Counted from the first letter of the stretch, positions 1 to 7,028 are shown. The stretch is 16,558 nt of DNA from Gammaproteobacteria bacterium (GCA_002402085.1 NVVB01000001.1:144237-160794); one strand, 5' to 3'. Program-made: numbers and translations. Notes: a model not told the origin generated them from the letters alone.

Positions 1-402
1 GCTTGCTCCGGTCCTCGCCCCGACAGTGAAGGCACCTGGATTACCCCTGAAATGATCGAAGCCTATATTACGCTTCACAAAGCAGGCCTGGCGCATTCGG
101 TAGAAACTTGGCTAGACGGTCAATTAGTGGGTGGTCTGTACGGAATCAGCCTTGGACGAATGTTCTTCGGCGAGTCCATGTTTAGCCACGTTTCTGATGC
201 CTCTAAAGTAGCTTTCGCGCAACTTTGCCGCCAACTACAACGCTGGCAATTTGAGGTGATTGACTGCCAAGTGAGCAACAACCACCTTAAAAGCTTAGGG
301 TCTATTGAAATACCACTGAACGAGTTTAAAGAGCTGCTGAACAATAATGTTCACCTGCCAGGACAGTTTAACTGGAAGCAGACGCTGTCAGATTGGGACT
401 AA
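1..402 (+). CDS. aat: Leucyl/phenylalanyl-tRNA-protein transferase, 3' part only
   Basis: Aat moves Leu or Phe from aminoacyl-tRNA to proteins whose N-terminus is Lys or Arg, making an N-degron for ClpS/ClpAP in the cytoplasm. The open frame runs in from the left edge in frame 1 with no start, so only about the last 133 residues are present (the E. coli protein is about 234). Visible family blocks are TWITPEMIEAY, the GGLYGI strand, FFGESMFS, and the CQVSNNHLKSLG segment followed by EIPL; these cover the core of the GNAT-like catalytic domain. The stop is TAA at 400-402. The internal ATG at 52 is not the start, because conserved residues precede it. It lies upstream of bpt on the same strand, and together they supply both kinds of N-degron transferase. 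The identification is firm; the missing N-terminus lies outside the window. Confidence 0.95.
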   Translation, partial: ACSGPRPDSEGTWITPEMIEAYITLHKAGLAHSVETWLDGQLVGGLYGISLGRMFFGESMFSHVSDASKVAFAQLCRQLQRWQFEVIDCQVSNNHLKSLGSIEIPLNEFKELLNNNVHLPGQFNWKQTLSDWD

Positions 403-729
403 ATGCCAAAAATAACGTTTTGACCTAATTAACCACACCGTATATCCACACATTATTGAAACATTGCATAAAATCTATTTACATGTAGATCTAACAAATA
501 ATTGGCAGACAACCGAATAAGTAAACAATACGCCGTTAGGGCTTCATGCAAGAAAGCGTGACTCTTCAACCCTACAACTAGTTAATAGCCTCCCAATAGG
601 GAAGAACGTATTTAATCAAAAGCCTTTGAGCTACCGCATTTCAACTATTTTCTTAACGCTCTTGCTTTTGGCTTCTGAACTCCTTATAAAAATAAATTAA
701 GCGGCACAGGACCGAGGATTTAATACACT
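403..729. other. aat-bpt intergenic region, no gene seen
   Basis: These 327 bases are AT-rich and hold no coding frame with recognisable content on either strand. No hairpin with a T-run that would end aat transcription was found; only short 4-5 bp inverted repeats are present (for example TCCC/GGGA near 592-603). The last 70 bases carry a plausible promoter and the ribosome binding site of bpt. Confidence 0.6.
662..690 (+). promoter_or_regulatory. Candidate sigma-70 promoter for bpt
   Basis: TTGCTT (662-667), a 17-base spacer and TATAAA (685-690) give a fair sigma-70 match. Transcription would start near 697, about 33 bases before the bpt ATG. The -35 is only a partial match, so this is an inference from spacing and the good -10. 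Confidence 0.45.
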
Positions 730-1449
730 ATGACCGACCTCTCCAACTTGGCTTTTTTTATTACTCCATCGCACCCTTGTAGCTACCTCAAAGGGCAACA
801 AGCAGTCACTTTATTTGCTGACCCCAAAGCCGGACTCGACACGCAACTCTATTCACAACTCAGCTACGCAGGCTTTCGACGTAGTGGTGACTACCTATAC
901 AAACCACACTGTCAAAGCTGCCAAGCCTGCATCCCCGCACGACTACAAACCTCGAAATTTACACCGTCCAAGAGACAACGCCGGATCTCTCGTAAAAACC
1001 AAGACCTTACTATTCACCAGGTTAAAGCGGTCTTTGATCAGGAGCACTATCAGCTCTATGCCGACTACATCGAAGCCCGTCATCAAGACGGTGACATGTA
1101 CCCGCCATCAGAAGAGCAATATAAATCCTTCTTGTTTTGTGATTGGAGCAACACCTTCTTTTTGGAGTTCCGTCTTGAAGGTAAACTCATTGCGGTAGCC
1201 GTCACCGACCCACTCAACAATGCACTATCGGCGGTGTATTCTTTTTATGATGCGAAGTATGCGTCCCGAAGTCTGGGGGTCTATGCCGTATTAAGCCAAA
1301 TCGCCATCACCCGAGATGCCAACTTATCCCACCTCTATTTAGGTTATTGGATTAGCGAAAACGAGAAAATGAGCTATAAAAAGGAATACCGGCCTTTAGA
1401 AATTTTGACAGATAACGCATGGCAACCACTGCTCGACACATCATCGTAA
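730..1449 (+). CDS. bpt: Aspartate/glutamate leucyltransferase (Bpt)
   Basis: Bpt transfers Leu from Leu-tRNA to N-terminal Asp or Glu, making a ClpS-recognised N-degron; it is the bacterial relative of eukaryotic Ate1 arginyltransferase. The 239-residue length is usual for the family. The N-terminal block has C17 and the cysteine cluster C61-x2-C64-x2-C67 followed by IPARL, which is the Ate1-type metal/cofactor-binding N-domain. The C-terminal GNAT-like half shows MYPPSEEQY (123-131), AVYSFYD (168-174) and the diagnostic YLGYWISENEKMSYKKEYRP (203-222). The start is ATG with GAGGA at 714-718 upstream. E. coli lacks this gene, whereas Pseudomonas and Vibrio have it. Being next to aat and near clpSA fits a shared degradation pathway. 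It could be annotated 'arginyltransferase' by homology, but in bacteria this family is leucyl-specific. Confidence 0.95.
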   Translation: MTDLSNLAFFITPSHPCSYLKGQQAVTLFADPKAGLDTQLYSQLSYAGFRRSGDYLYKPHCQSCQACIPARLQTSKFTPSKRQRRISRKNQDLTIHQVKAVFDQEHYQLYADYIEARHQDGDMYPPSEEQYKSFLFCDWSNTFFLEFRLEGKLIAVAVTDPLNNALSAVYSFYDAKYASRSLGVYAVLSQIAITRDANLSHLYLGYWISENEKMSYKKEYRPLEILTDNAWQPLLDTSS

Positions 1450-1464
1450 ATTGAGCCCTCGCTT

Positions 1465-1470
1465 TATAAT
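1465..1470 (+). promoter_or_regulatory. Perfect -10 hexamer, possible infA promoter
   Basis: TATAAT at 1465-1470, just after the bpt stop, is a consensus -10. No good -35 stands 16-18 bases upstream, where bpt codons end. If used, the infA mRNA would have a leader of about 240 bases containing the stem-loops described below. Transcription could equally come from other sites in the gap or by read-through from bpt. Confidence 0.3.
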
Positions 1471-1531
1471 GGCGGTTAAACTGGCACCTTAAGTGCTCAA
1501 AAGTCATCAAAAAGGTCGAGAAACAGAAGGG

Positions 1532-1637
1532 TTTTGCCTATTCTTCATTTTTAGGGCAAAATGCGCAACCTCGCCCGTCAATCTGTTTACGCATTGATTG
1601 ATATCATAAGGCGAGCCTAGAGGTATAACGTTAGGCT
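1532..1637 (+). promoter_or_regulatory. Structured leader upstream of infA: three successive inverted repeats
   Basis: Three perfect inverted repeats follow one another. First is TTTTGCC (1532-1538) with GGCAAAA (1555-1561). Second is CTCGCC (1570-1575) with GGCGAG (1610-1615), enclosing a nested TCAATC (1578-1583) and GATTGA (1596-1601). Third is AGCCTA (1614-1619) with TAGGCT (1632-1637), which shares two bases with the second stem, so the two may compete. None is followed by a T-run, so they do not look like terminators. Whether they fold in RNA or bind a protein is unknown. Confidence 0.45.
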
Positions 1638-1717
1638 GAATTATCAGAAACCAATAAAATGGTTGTAGCCTTTTAAGTTTTAGTTTTATTCAAATCTATA
1701 TCGAGGATTGAGTCTGG

Positions 1718-1936
1718 ATGGCAAAAGAAGAGCAAATTGAAATGGATGGAACGGTTATTGAAACCCTTCCGAACACCATGTTTCGTGTAGAGCTTGAAAA
1801 CGGCCATGTCGTAACTGCGCATATATCTGGCAAAATGAGAAAGCATTACATTCGTATTTTGACTGGCGACCAAGTCAAAGTAGAAATGACTCCTTACGAC
1901 TTAAGTAAAGGAAGAATCACCTACCGGGTTCGGTAA
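1718..1936 (+). CDS. infA: Translation initiation factor IF-1
   Basis: IF-1 binds the A site of the 30S subunit and helps IF2 and IF3 select the initiator tRNA. The 72-residue single OB-fold protein has the normal length and the near-invariant sequence of the family, including [13 protein letters not shown] at the N-terminus, [19 protein letters not shown] in the middle, and LSKGRITYR near the end. The start is ATG with GAGGA at 1703-1707. It stands alone between bpt and the convergent clpA, the same position as I recall in Pseudomonas. A strong hairpin terminator follows 53 bases after the stop. The long preceding region with inverted repeats suggests leader control, although IF-1 is normally abundant and growth-rate controlled. 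Confidence 0.98.
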   Translation: MAKEEQIEMDGTVIETLPNTMFRVELENGHVVTAHISGKMRKHYIRILTGDQVKVEMTPYDLSKGRITYRVR

Positions 1937-1988
1937 GTGATTGTAAAGGTTAGCTCTTAGGATCTAATCTAGATAAAAGTGAGTATAT

Positions 1989-2010
1989 AAAGGCCCTTTA
2001 ATGGGCCTTT
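1989..2010. terminator. Shared hairpin terminator between convergent infA and clpA
   Basis: AAAGGCCC (1989-1996) and GGGCCTTT (2003-2010) form a perfect 8 bp stem with the six-base loop TTTAAT. The plus strand continues TCTTCTTC after the TTT; the minus strand continues TATATAC after its TTT. It can therefore end infA transcripts and plausibly clpA transcripts. The clpA stop codon (1998-2000) lies in the loop, and one stem arm is made of the last clpA codons. Confidence 0.8.
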
Positions 2011-4277
2011 TCTTCTTCAAAATCAAAGGTGATTTCACCCAATTCCTTGTCGTAAGAAACCTGCACTTCACCACCTTCGCTCAAAGCGCCAAAAAGAATC
2101 TTTTCAGCTAGCGGTTTCTTCAGCATGTCTTGAACTAAGCGCGCCATAGGACGAGCCCCCATCGCTGGGTCATAGCCCTTCTTCGCCAACCACTCTCTTG
2201 CCTTCTCATCCACATTAAGATGAACCTTCTTCTCATCCAGTTGAGCCTGAAGTTCTGTCAGCACCTTGTCAACCACGTTGTAAATGACTTCCAAAGGCAG
2301 TGACTTAAACTGAATCACCCCATCCAGACGATTACGGAACTCAGGAGCAAAAAGCTTGTTGATCGCAGCCATCCCGTCCGTGCTGTGGTCCTGATCCCTG
2401 AACCCCATAGTCGAACGGCTAATTACTTCAGCGCCCTCATTGGTAGTCATAATCAAGATCACGTGTCTGAAATCTGCTTTTCGGCCATTATTATCGGTCA
2501 ATGATCCATGATCCATGACCTGCAACAACAAGTTAAAGACATCAGGGTGTGCTTTCTCGATTTCATCGAGCAATAAAACACAATGAGGTTTCTTACAGAT
2601 CTCTTCCGTCAGCAAGCCGCCTTGATCGAAGCCAACATAGCCAGGAGGGGCACCGATTAAGCGAGACACGGTATGACGTTCCATGTACTCAGACATGTCA
2701 AACCGAACTAAATCAACGCCCATAACTCGCGCCAACTGCCTTGCAACTTCGGTTTTGCCCACGCCTGTAGGCCCGGCAAACAAGAAACTCCCAACCGGCT
2801 TTTCTGGCGCATTTAGGCCAGCCCTAGAAAGCTTAATGGCTGAAGAAAGCGCACCAATGGCCTCATCCTGACCAAACACTACCATCTTCAGGTCACGCTC
2901 AAGATTTTTCAGTGCTTCTTTGTCTGAGGTTGAGACATTTTTAGGGGGAATGCGCGCAATCTGGGACACCACTTTTTCGATGTCAGCCGTAGTAATTACT
3001 TTTTTACGTTTTGCAGTAGGCTGCAAACGCTGAAACGCGCCCGCCTCATCAATCACATCAATGGCTTTATCCGGTAGATGCCGGTCATTAATATAGCGCC
3101 CAGCCAGCTCAGCAGCAGCTCGTAGGGCATTATCACGGTATTTTATTTCGTGGTGGATTTCAAAGCGCTCTTTCAATCCTTTAAGGATATGATACGTATC
3201 TTCCACTGACGGCTCGATTATATCGATCTTTTGGAATCGTCGAGACAAGGCACGATCTTTTTCAAAAACACCTCGATACTCTTGATAGGTAGTCGAGCCC
3301 ATACATTTTATATCGCCAGAAGCCAATAGCGGCTTTAATAAGTTAGAGGCGTCCATGACTCCCCCAGACGCAGCTCCGGCTCCAATGATGGTGTGAATCT
3401 CATCGATAAACAAAATCGTGTTGTCACGGCGCTTTAATTCTGACAATAAGGCTTTAAAGCGTTTCTCAAAATCGCCTCTGTACTTAGTACCGGCTAACAA
3501 AGCCCCGAGATCAAGCGCATATATTGTACAGTCCGCAATGGCACTGGGCACTTCACCGTCAACAATTAACTTGGCAAGGCCTTCCGCAACGGCCGTTTTA
3601 CCGACGCCAGGTTCACCCACCAATAAAGGATTGTTTTTTCTACGGCGACACAAAATCTGCACCGCCCGTTCAATTTCCTGTTCTCGACCAATTAACGGGT
3701 CGATGCGGCCTTCTTTAGCTAACGAATTCACATTGGTTGCGTACGCTTCTAACGGGCTCTTACCTTGCCCATCCGCACTTGATGATTCCTCATCAGCTTG
3801 TTCAGCAGAAGACTCATCCACCACGTGCGGGGTGTCGTCAGACACCTTAGAGATCCCGTGGGCAATAAAATTAACCACATCGATGCGCGCAACACTTTGG
3901 GTTTTTAAGAAGTAGACCGCTTGGCTTTCTTGTTCACTAAAGATTGCCACCAAAACATTCGCACCCGAGACTTCTTTTTTACCCGAAGACTGGACGTGAA
4001 ATACGGCGCGCTGCAATACCCGCTGAAACCCTAAGGTTGGCTGGGTCTCTCTGGACATATCAGAGGCAGGAATTAGAGGTGTGGTTTCATCTACGAAATT
4101 CGTAAGCTCTCTGCGTAATTCATTTAAATTAGCGCCACAGGCACGCATAACTTTCGCGGCCGATTCGTTTTCAATAAGCGCAAGCAACAAATGCTCTACG
4201 GTCATGTATTCATGCCGCTTGCTACGCGCCTCACGAAAGGCCACGTTTAATGTTGTTTCAAGGTCTTTGCTAAGCAT
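1998..4277 (-). CDS. clpA: ATP-dependent Clp protease ATP-binding subunit ClpA
   Basis: ClpA is the hexameric AAA+ unfoldase that feeds substrates, including ClpS-delivered N-degron proteins, into ClpP. At 759 residues it matches E. coli ClpA (758). In order: a double-repeat Clp N-domain (about 1-143), an acidic Ser-rich linker (about 146-172), AAA+ D1 with Walker A GEPGVGKT (221-228) and Walker B ILFIDEIH (288-295), then D2 with Walker A GPTGVGKT (502-509), pore loop GYVGF (546-550) and Walker B VLLLDEIEKAH (567-577). A C-terminal D2-small domain follows. No ClpB-type middle coiled-coil is present. The expected ClpP-docking tripeptide reads MGF (624-626) rather than the usual IGL/IGF. clpS lies 34 bases upstream on the same strand, giving a clpS-clpA operon. 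Only a weak ribosome site (GGGA) precedes the ATG. Confidence 0.98.
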   Translation of the reverse strand: MLSKDLETTLNVAFREARSKRHEYMTVEHLLLALIENESAAKVMRACGANLNELRRELTNFVDETTPLIPASDMSRETQPTLGFQRVLQRAVFHVQSSGKKEVSGANVLVAIFSEQESQAVYFLKTQSVARIDVVNFIAHGISKVSDDTPHVVDESSAEQADEESSSADGQGKSPLEAYATNVNSLAKEGRIDPLIGREQEIERAVQILCRRRKNNPLLVGEPGVGKTAVAEGLAKLIVDGEVPSAIADCTIYALDLGALLAGTKYRGDFEKRFKALLSELKRRDNTILFIDEIHTIIGAGAASGGVMDASNLLKPLLASGDIKCMGSTTYQEYRGVFEKDRALSRRFQKIDIIEPSVEDTYHILKGLKERFEIHHEIKYRDNALRAAAELAGRYINDRHLPDKAIDVIDEAGAFQRLQPTAKRKKVITTADIEKVVSQIARIPPKNVSTSDKEALKNLERDLKMVVFGQDEAIGALSSAIKLSRAGLNAPEKPVGSFLFAGPTGVGKTEVARQLARVMGVDLVRFDMSEYMERHTVSRLIGAPPGYVGFDQGGLLTEEICKKPHCVLLLDEIEKAHPDVFNLLLQVMDHGSLTDNNGRKADFRHVILIMTTNEGAEVISRSTMGFRDQDHSTDGMAAINKLFAPEFRNRLDGVIQFKSLPLEVIYNVVDKVLTELQAQLDEKKVHLNVDEKAREWLAKKGYDPAMGARPMARLVQDMLKKPLAEKILFGALSEGGEVQVSYDKELGEITFDFEEEKAH

Positions 4278-4311
4278 TTAGAGCTATCCCGAAGTCACTG
4301 TATATCACAAA

Positions 4312-4680
4312 CTAAACCCGTTCAATCTGACACAAAAGTGGATGCTGATTCTCTTGCGCAAAAGACACTACTTGAGCAGCTTTTGTTTCAGCGATATCCC
4401 GCGAAAACACACCACAAACAGCCTTTCCTTCAGTATGAATCTGCAACATTATTTGTGTCGCTTTCTCTTCCCCCAGGCTAAAAAATATTTTCAACACCTC
4501 TACGACAAAATCCATAGGTGTGAAATCATCATTAATTAACACCACGCGGTAACTGGACGGAGGCTTTAGCTCCACTTTAGGTTGAGCTACTGCTAGCCCA
4601 CCCTCTCCATCACCATCATAATCGGAAGAATCTTCTCCCGCACTGTTTAATACTAGTCGATAACAACCAAATTTACTCAT
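4312..4680 (-). CDS. clpS: ClpA adaptor protein ClpS
   Basis: ClpS binds N-terminal Leu, Phe, Tyr or Trp (the primary N-degrons, some made by Aat and Bpt) and hands the substrate to the ClpA N-domain. The core runs from about residue 38 to 122. The binding pocket is visible as N50-D51-D52, T54, M56 and H82, equivalent to E. coli N34-D35-D36, T38, M40 and H66. The KAVCGVF strand and the HPLLC end are also conserved. The first 37 residues form a longer, acidic extension than in E. coli (106 aa), but the 122-aa length and the start fit the Pseudomonas form. Such extensions enter the ClpA pore and tune delivery. It is the first gene of clpS-clpA and diverges from cspD. The Shine-Dalgarno sequence is weak. 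Confidence 0.97.
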   Translation of the reverse strand: MSKFGCYRLVLNSAGEDSSDYDGDGEGGLAVAQPKVELKPPSSYRVVLINDDFTPMDFVVEVLKIFFSLGEEKATQIMLQIHTEGKAVCGVFSRDIAETKAAQVVSFAQENQHPLLCQIERV

Positions 4681-4846
4681 AACCAGAACTCATAATCGAT
4701 TTAACACTACTGCAACCGGGTACGCGTATGCTACGCTATTCGACGAACTATACTGAATTATTATAATAAAGCTTAACTTAAGAATAAAATCTTTAATAAA
4801 TCTTGACTATTGAATAGCATTGCCAGACATTATCCAGGACTATCTG

Positions 4847-4874
4847 TTGAATAATTCGATTTTAGTGCTATAGA
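4847..4874 (+). promoter_or_regulatory. Candidate sigma-70 promoter for cspD
   Basis: TTGAAT (4847-4852), a 16-base spacer and TATAGA (4869-4874) make a reasonable sigma-70 promoter. Transcription would start near 4881, exactly where the long inverted repeat begins, giving a leader of about 117 bases. The placement supports both elements but is an inference. Confidence 0.5.
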
Positions 4875-4877
4875 TAT

Positions 4878-4920
4878 AAGTCCTTTTGTTGTAATTGCAA
4901 TATACCAAACAAAAGGATTT
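4878..4920 (+). promoter_or_regulatory. Long hairpin at the 5' end of the cspD leader
   Basis: TCCTTTTGTT (4881-4890) and AACAAAAGGA (4908-4917) are a perfect 10-base inverted repeat. It is extended outward by one G-T pair and two A-T pairs to 4878 and 4920, with a 17-base loop. It could be an mRNA 5' stem that shields the transcript or acts as a temperature- or RNA-chaperone-sensitive element, or else a protein-binding site over the transcription start. There is no T-run, so it is unlikely to be a simple terminator. Confidence 0.5.
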
Positions 4921-4997
4921 GTGCTTTATCCCCAAGTAAAGTGTCAATGGAATGGATTAGCCCATCTACGGGTTGAAATTGAGCAGAGGGAATTATT

Positions 4998-5303
4998 ATG
5001 GCAACGGGCAAGGTGAAATGGTTCAATAACGCCAAAGGCTATGGATTTATACGGCCTGATACCGGCGGAGACGATTTGTTTGTACACTACTCCTACATCG
5101 ATATGGACGGTTACAAAAGCCTAAAGGCTGGCCAATCTGTGAGTTACGAAATAAGAGAAGCCCCCAAAGGTTTACATGCAACCGCGATAAAGATGCTTGA
5201 TGATGGCACTGACATCGTTCAAAGCGAAAGCGATGAACTGGAAATCGCTCAATCGCCAGAAAGCCAAAATCCGCAAACATCGCCTTCATTTGAACCCGCT
5301 TAA
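4998..5303 (+). CDS. cspD: Cold-shock-domain protein CspD
   Basis: CspD is a stationary-phase and starvation member of the CspA family that binds single-stranded nucleic acid; in E. coli it inhibits DNA replication. Residues 1-67 are a cold-shock OB-fold with RNP1 KGYGFI (13-18) and RNP2 LFVHYS (27-32). The [14 protein letters not shown] segment (35-48) is the CspD-type rather than CspA-type sequence. At 101 residues it is longer than E. coli CspD (74). The extra C-terminal tail (about 69-101) is acidic and rich in Ser, Gln and Pro and looks disordered. The ribosome site AGAGGG (4985-4990) is strong. Its place divergent from clpS-clpA is conserved in many gammaproteobacteria, and a hairpin terminator follows directly. 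Confidence 0.95.
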   Translation: MATGKVKWFNNAKGYGFIRPDTGGDDLFVHYSYIDMDGYKSLKAGQSVSYEIREAPKGLHATAIKMLDDGTDIVQSESDELEIAQSPESQNPQTSPSFEPA

Positions 5304-5703
5304 CTGATTGATTTGAAACCCAATGGTTTTCTCATTGGGTTTTGGGGTTCAAAAGACACCGGATCGGGCCAGATCAATAGTTAACCCGCCCAGGCATTGT
5401 GTCGACTGAAGGTTGATCAATGGGTATTAAGTTGAATGGACATACGCAGCCTTTGTAATGGCTGGCCGTGATACTGCGCCACCAACACTACCCTAACACT
5501 CAAGCCATCAGCAGCAGTATTACAGGCCTAGTCCTGTAACACGCGAACTGGCACACCTAAATAAATGAATTTTTCGATCCGTCCAACTAACGCTTGCTCA
5601 TCGAAAGCGAAGGCATGCGTCAGTTTCTACATATTACAGGCTTATTGGGTTAGAATTCGGCCATAACCTTAACCCCCTCTTAAACATCTCAAATCACACT
5701 AAA
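5304..5703. other. cspD-rluE intergenic region; place where icd often lies
   Basis: These 400 bases hold the cspD terminator and no recognisable gene or icd remnant on either strand. A perfect inverted repeat, TTACAGG (5520-5526) with CCTGTAA (5533-5539), is present. The ten-base string TATTACAGGC occurs at both 5518-5527 and 5632-5641. TAGAAT at 5651-5656 could be a -10 for rluE but lacks a matching -35. Confidence 0.5.
5316..5343 (+). terminator. Hairpin terminator after cspD
   Basis: AAACCCAATG (5316-5325) and CATTGGGTTT (5333-5342) form a perfect 10 bp stem with a seven-base loop, 12 bases after the cspD stop. Four Ts close the 3' arm but then GGGG follows, so the T-tract is short and termination may be partial. 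Confidence 0.7.
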
Positions 5704-6402
5704 ATGGCCAACCTTTATCTTTTTAACAAGCCCTTTCATGTGCTTAGCCAATTCACTGACAAAAGTGACAAAGCTACTTTAGCGCGTTTTATTGACGTAA
5801 AAAAAGTCTATCCCGCAGGACGCCTAGACTACGACTCAGAAGGCCTTCTACTACTCACCGATAGCGGCGCGCTACAACACCGAATTTGTGACCCCGATGC
5901 CAAGATGCCCAAACGCTACTGGGTACAAGTTGAGGGTGATATCACGCCTGAGGCAATTAACGCGCTACAAAATGGACTTCAGTTAAAAGATGGCTTAACA
6001 CGCCCCGCCAAGGCGAGAATCATTCCTGCGCCAAACGTTGGCCCAAGAACACCGCCTATTCGGAGTAGAAAAAACGTCACAGACTCGTGGCTAGAACTTA
6101 CAATCAATGAGGGAAAAAACCGGCAAGTGCGGAGAATGACGGCTCATGTAGGCTTCCCTACTTTACGACTAATACGTTACTCCATTGGTCCTTGGACCTT
6201 AACTGACATCGAGGTAGGCCAGTGGCAAAAACAAACTGTAAACACACCAGAACTTCAGTCACCCGCCAAAAGATCACCGAAAACCAGGGCATCCACGCGA
6301 CCCGAAAAACCTAGGCGAGCAACGTCCAGCCCCAAACCAAAATCCAAGTTAAAATCTAAGTCGAACGCTAAACCCAACTCAAGGCCGCGTCCCGGAGCAT
6401 AA
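5704..6402 (+). CDS. rluE: 23S rRNA pseudouridine synthase, RluE type
   Basis: RluE is an RsuA-family enzyme that makes pseudouridine at U2457 (E. coli numbering) of 23S rRNA near the peptidyl-transferase centre. The catalytic motif is GRLDYDSEGLLLLT with D42 as the nucleophile. Other family blocks are LYLFNKPFHVLSQFTD (4-19), PPIRSRK (117-123) and EGKNRQVRRMTAHVGFPTLR (136-155). There is no S4 RNA-binding domain, as is normal for RluE. After about residue 180 the protein continues into a basic tail to residue 232 rich in Lys, Arg, Ser and Pro; E. coli RluE has a shorter, unrelated end. No Shine-Dalgarno sequence is seen before the ATG, but the family N-terminus begins right there. The rluE-nudJ-mnmA-hflD-purB order matches E. 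coli. Confidence 0.93.
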   Translation: MANLYLFNKPFHVLSQFTDKSDKATLARFIDVKKVYPAGRLDYDSEGLLLLTDSGALQHRICDPDAKMPKRYWVQVEGDITPEAINALQNGLQLKDGLTRPAKARIIPAPNVGPRTPPIRSRKNVTDSWLELTINEGKNRQVRRMTAHVGFPTLRLIRYSIGPWTLTDIEVGQWQKQTVNTPELQSPAKRSPKTRASTRPEKPRRATSSPKPKSKLKSKSNAKPNSRPRPGA

Positions 6403-6569
6403 CGACAAGGGTTCAAGGACGGTAATTCACGCCCCAGCAGAGCCTCACCAATACCGAATTAGCAATACTGAACCGCCCCGCCCAAATCTTGGCAGATAAC
6501 TTCTGTCTATTATGGATTTAGGCTAGGATATACCACGACTATCTCAAGCTAACCCCACGGGCTCGCACT

Positions 6570-7028
6570 ATGACCTGGACGCCTCATGTAACCGTCGCCA
6601 CTTTAGTAGAAAAAGACTCGAAATTTTTGATTGTTGAAGAAATATGTAACGATCAAGTAGTCTTCAGCCAGCCTGCGGGCCATGTAGAACAAGGTGAAAC
6701 ATTAATTCAGGCCGCGATCAGAGAAACACACGAAGAAACCGGCTGGAATGTCACTCCTACAGGCTTATTAGGGTTCTATACCTATACCTCGCCCCATAAC
6801 CAAGTCACCTACTATCGCACTAACTTTATCGCCCAAGCCGAGGATTTCGATGAATCCGCTACGTTAGACGACGGGATCCTTCGATGCTTGTGGTTGTCAC
6901 TCGCCGAGATTCGGGACAATCAACATAAATTACGCAGCCCCATTGTTTTGCGTTGCGTGGAGGATTACGCTAGCGGCCAACGCTTTCCCTTAGGCGCGAT
7001 CTACGAACACCCTACTGAAAAAGCCTAA
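6570..7028 (+). CDS. nudJ: Nudix phosphohydrolase NudJ
   Basis: NudJ hydrolyses nucleoside di- and triphosphates; the E. coli enzyme also converts the thiamin precursor HMP-PP to HMP-P. The 152-residue length equals the family's. The Nudix box G-x5-E-x7-RE-x2-EE-x-G is intact: G37, E43, R51-E52, E55-E56, G58. The opening [10 protein letters not shown], the [12 protein letters not shown] segment and the late [20 protein letters not shown] part are typical of NudJ rather than other Nudix subfamilies. The gene directly precedes mnmA with a 61-base gap, the conserved E. coli-like order. No clear ribosome site is seen before the ATG at 6570. The subfamily call rests on synteny plus these motifs. 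Confidence 0.92.
   Translation: MTWTPHVTVATLVEKDSKFLIVEEICNDQVVFSQPAGHVEQGETLIQAAIRETHEETGWNVTPTGLLGFYTYTSPHNQVTYYRTNFIAQAEDFDESATLDDGILRCLWLSLAEIRDNQHKLRSPIVLRCVEDYASGQRFPLGAIYEHPTEKA

Larger units (their letters stand above)
4681..4997. other. Divergent clpS / cspD control region, no gene
   Basis: These 317 bases are strongly AT-rich and hold no coding frame. On the minus strand, TATAAT (4765 down to 4760) is a perfect -10 for clpS but lacks a clear -35. On the plus side the region carries a cspD promoter, a long hairpin and the cspD ribosome site, listed separately. Confidence 0.6.

Noticed and set aside
52..54. ATG at 52 as the start of a small separate gene
   Set aside because: Conserved Aat residues continue upstream in the same frame to the window edge, so it is an internal methionine of a gene cut by the window.
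403..729. tRNA genes in the gaps (also 1450-1717, 4681-4997, 5304-5703, 9115-9502)
   Set aside because: No cloverleaf with a T-arm-like GTTCGANTC string was found by eye in any gap.
815..1198. Plus-strand frame of 127 codons inside bpt
   Set aside because: It is an out-of-frame shadow of bpt, whose own frame carries all the family motifs.
3418..3915. Plus-strand frame of 165 codons inside clpA
   Set aside because: It is antisense to the conserved D1 domain of ClpA, which explains the open frame; it has no recognisable domain or ribosome site.
4803..4829. TTGACT at 4803-4808 as a promoter for cspD
   Set aside because: The only -10-like string downstream (CATTAT) is at 19-base spacing and poor; the pair at 4847-4874 fits better.
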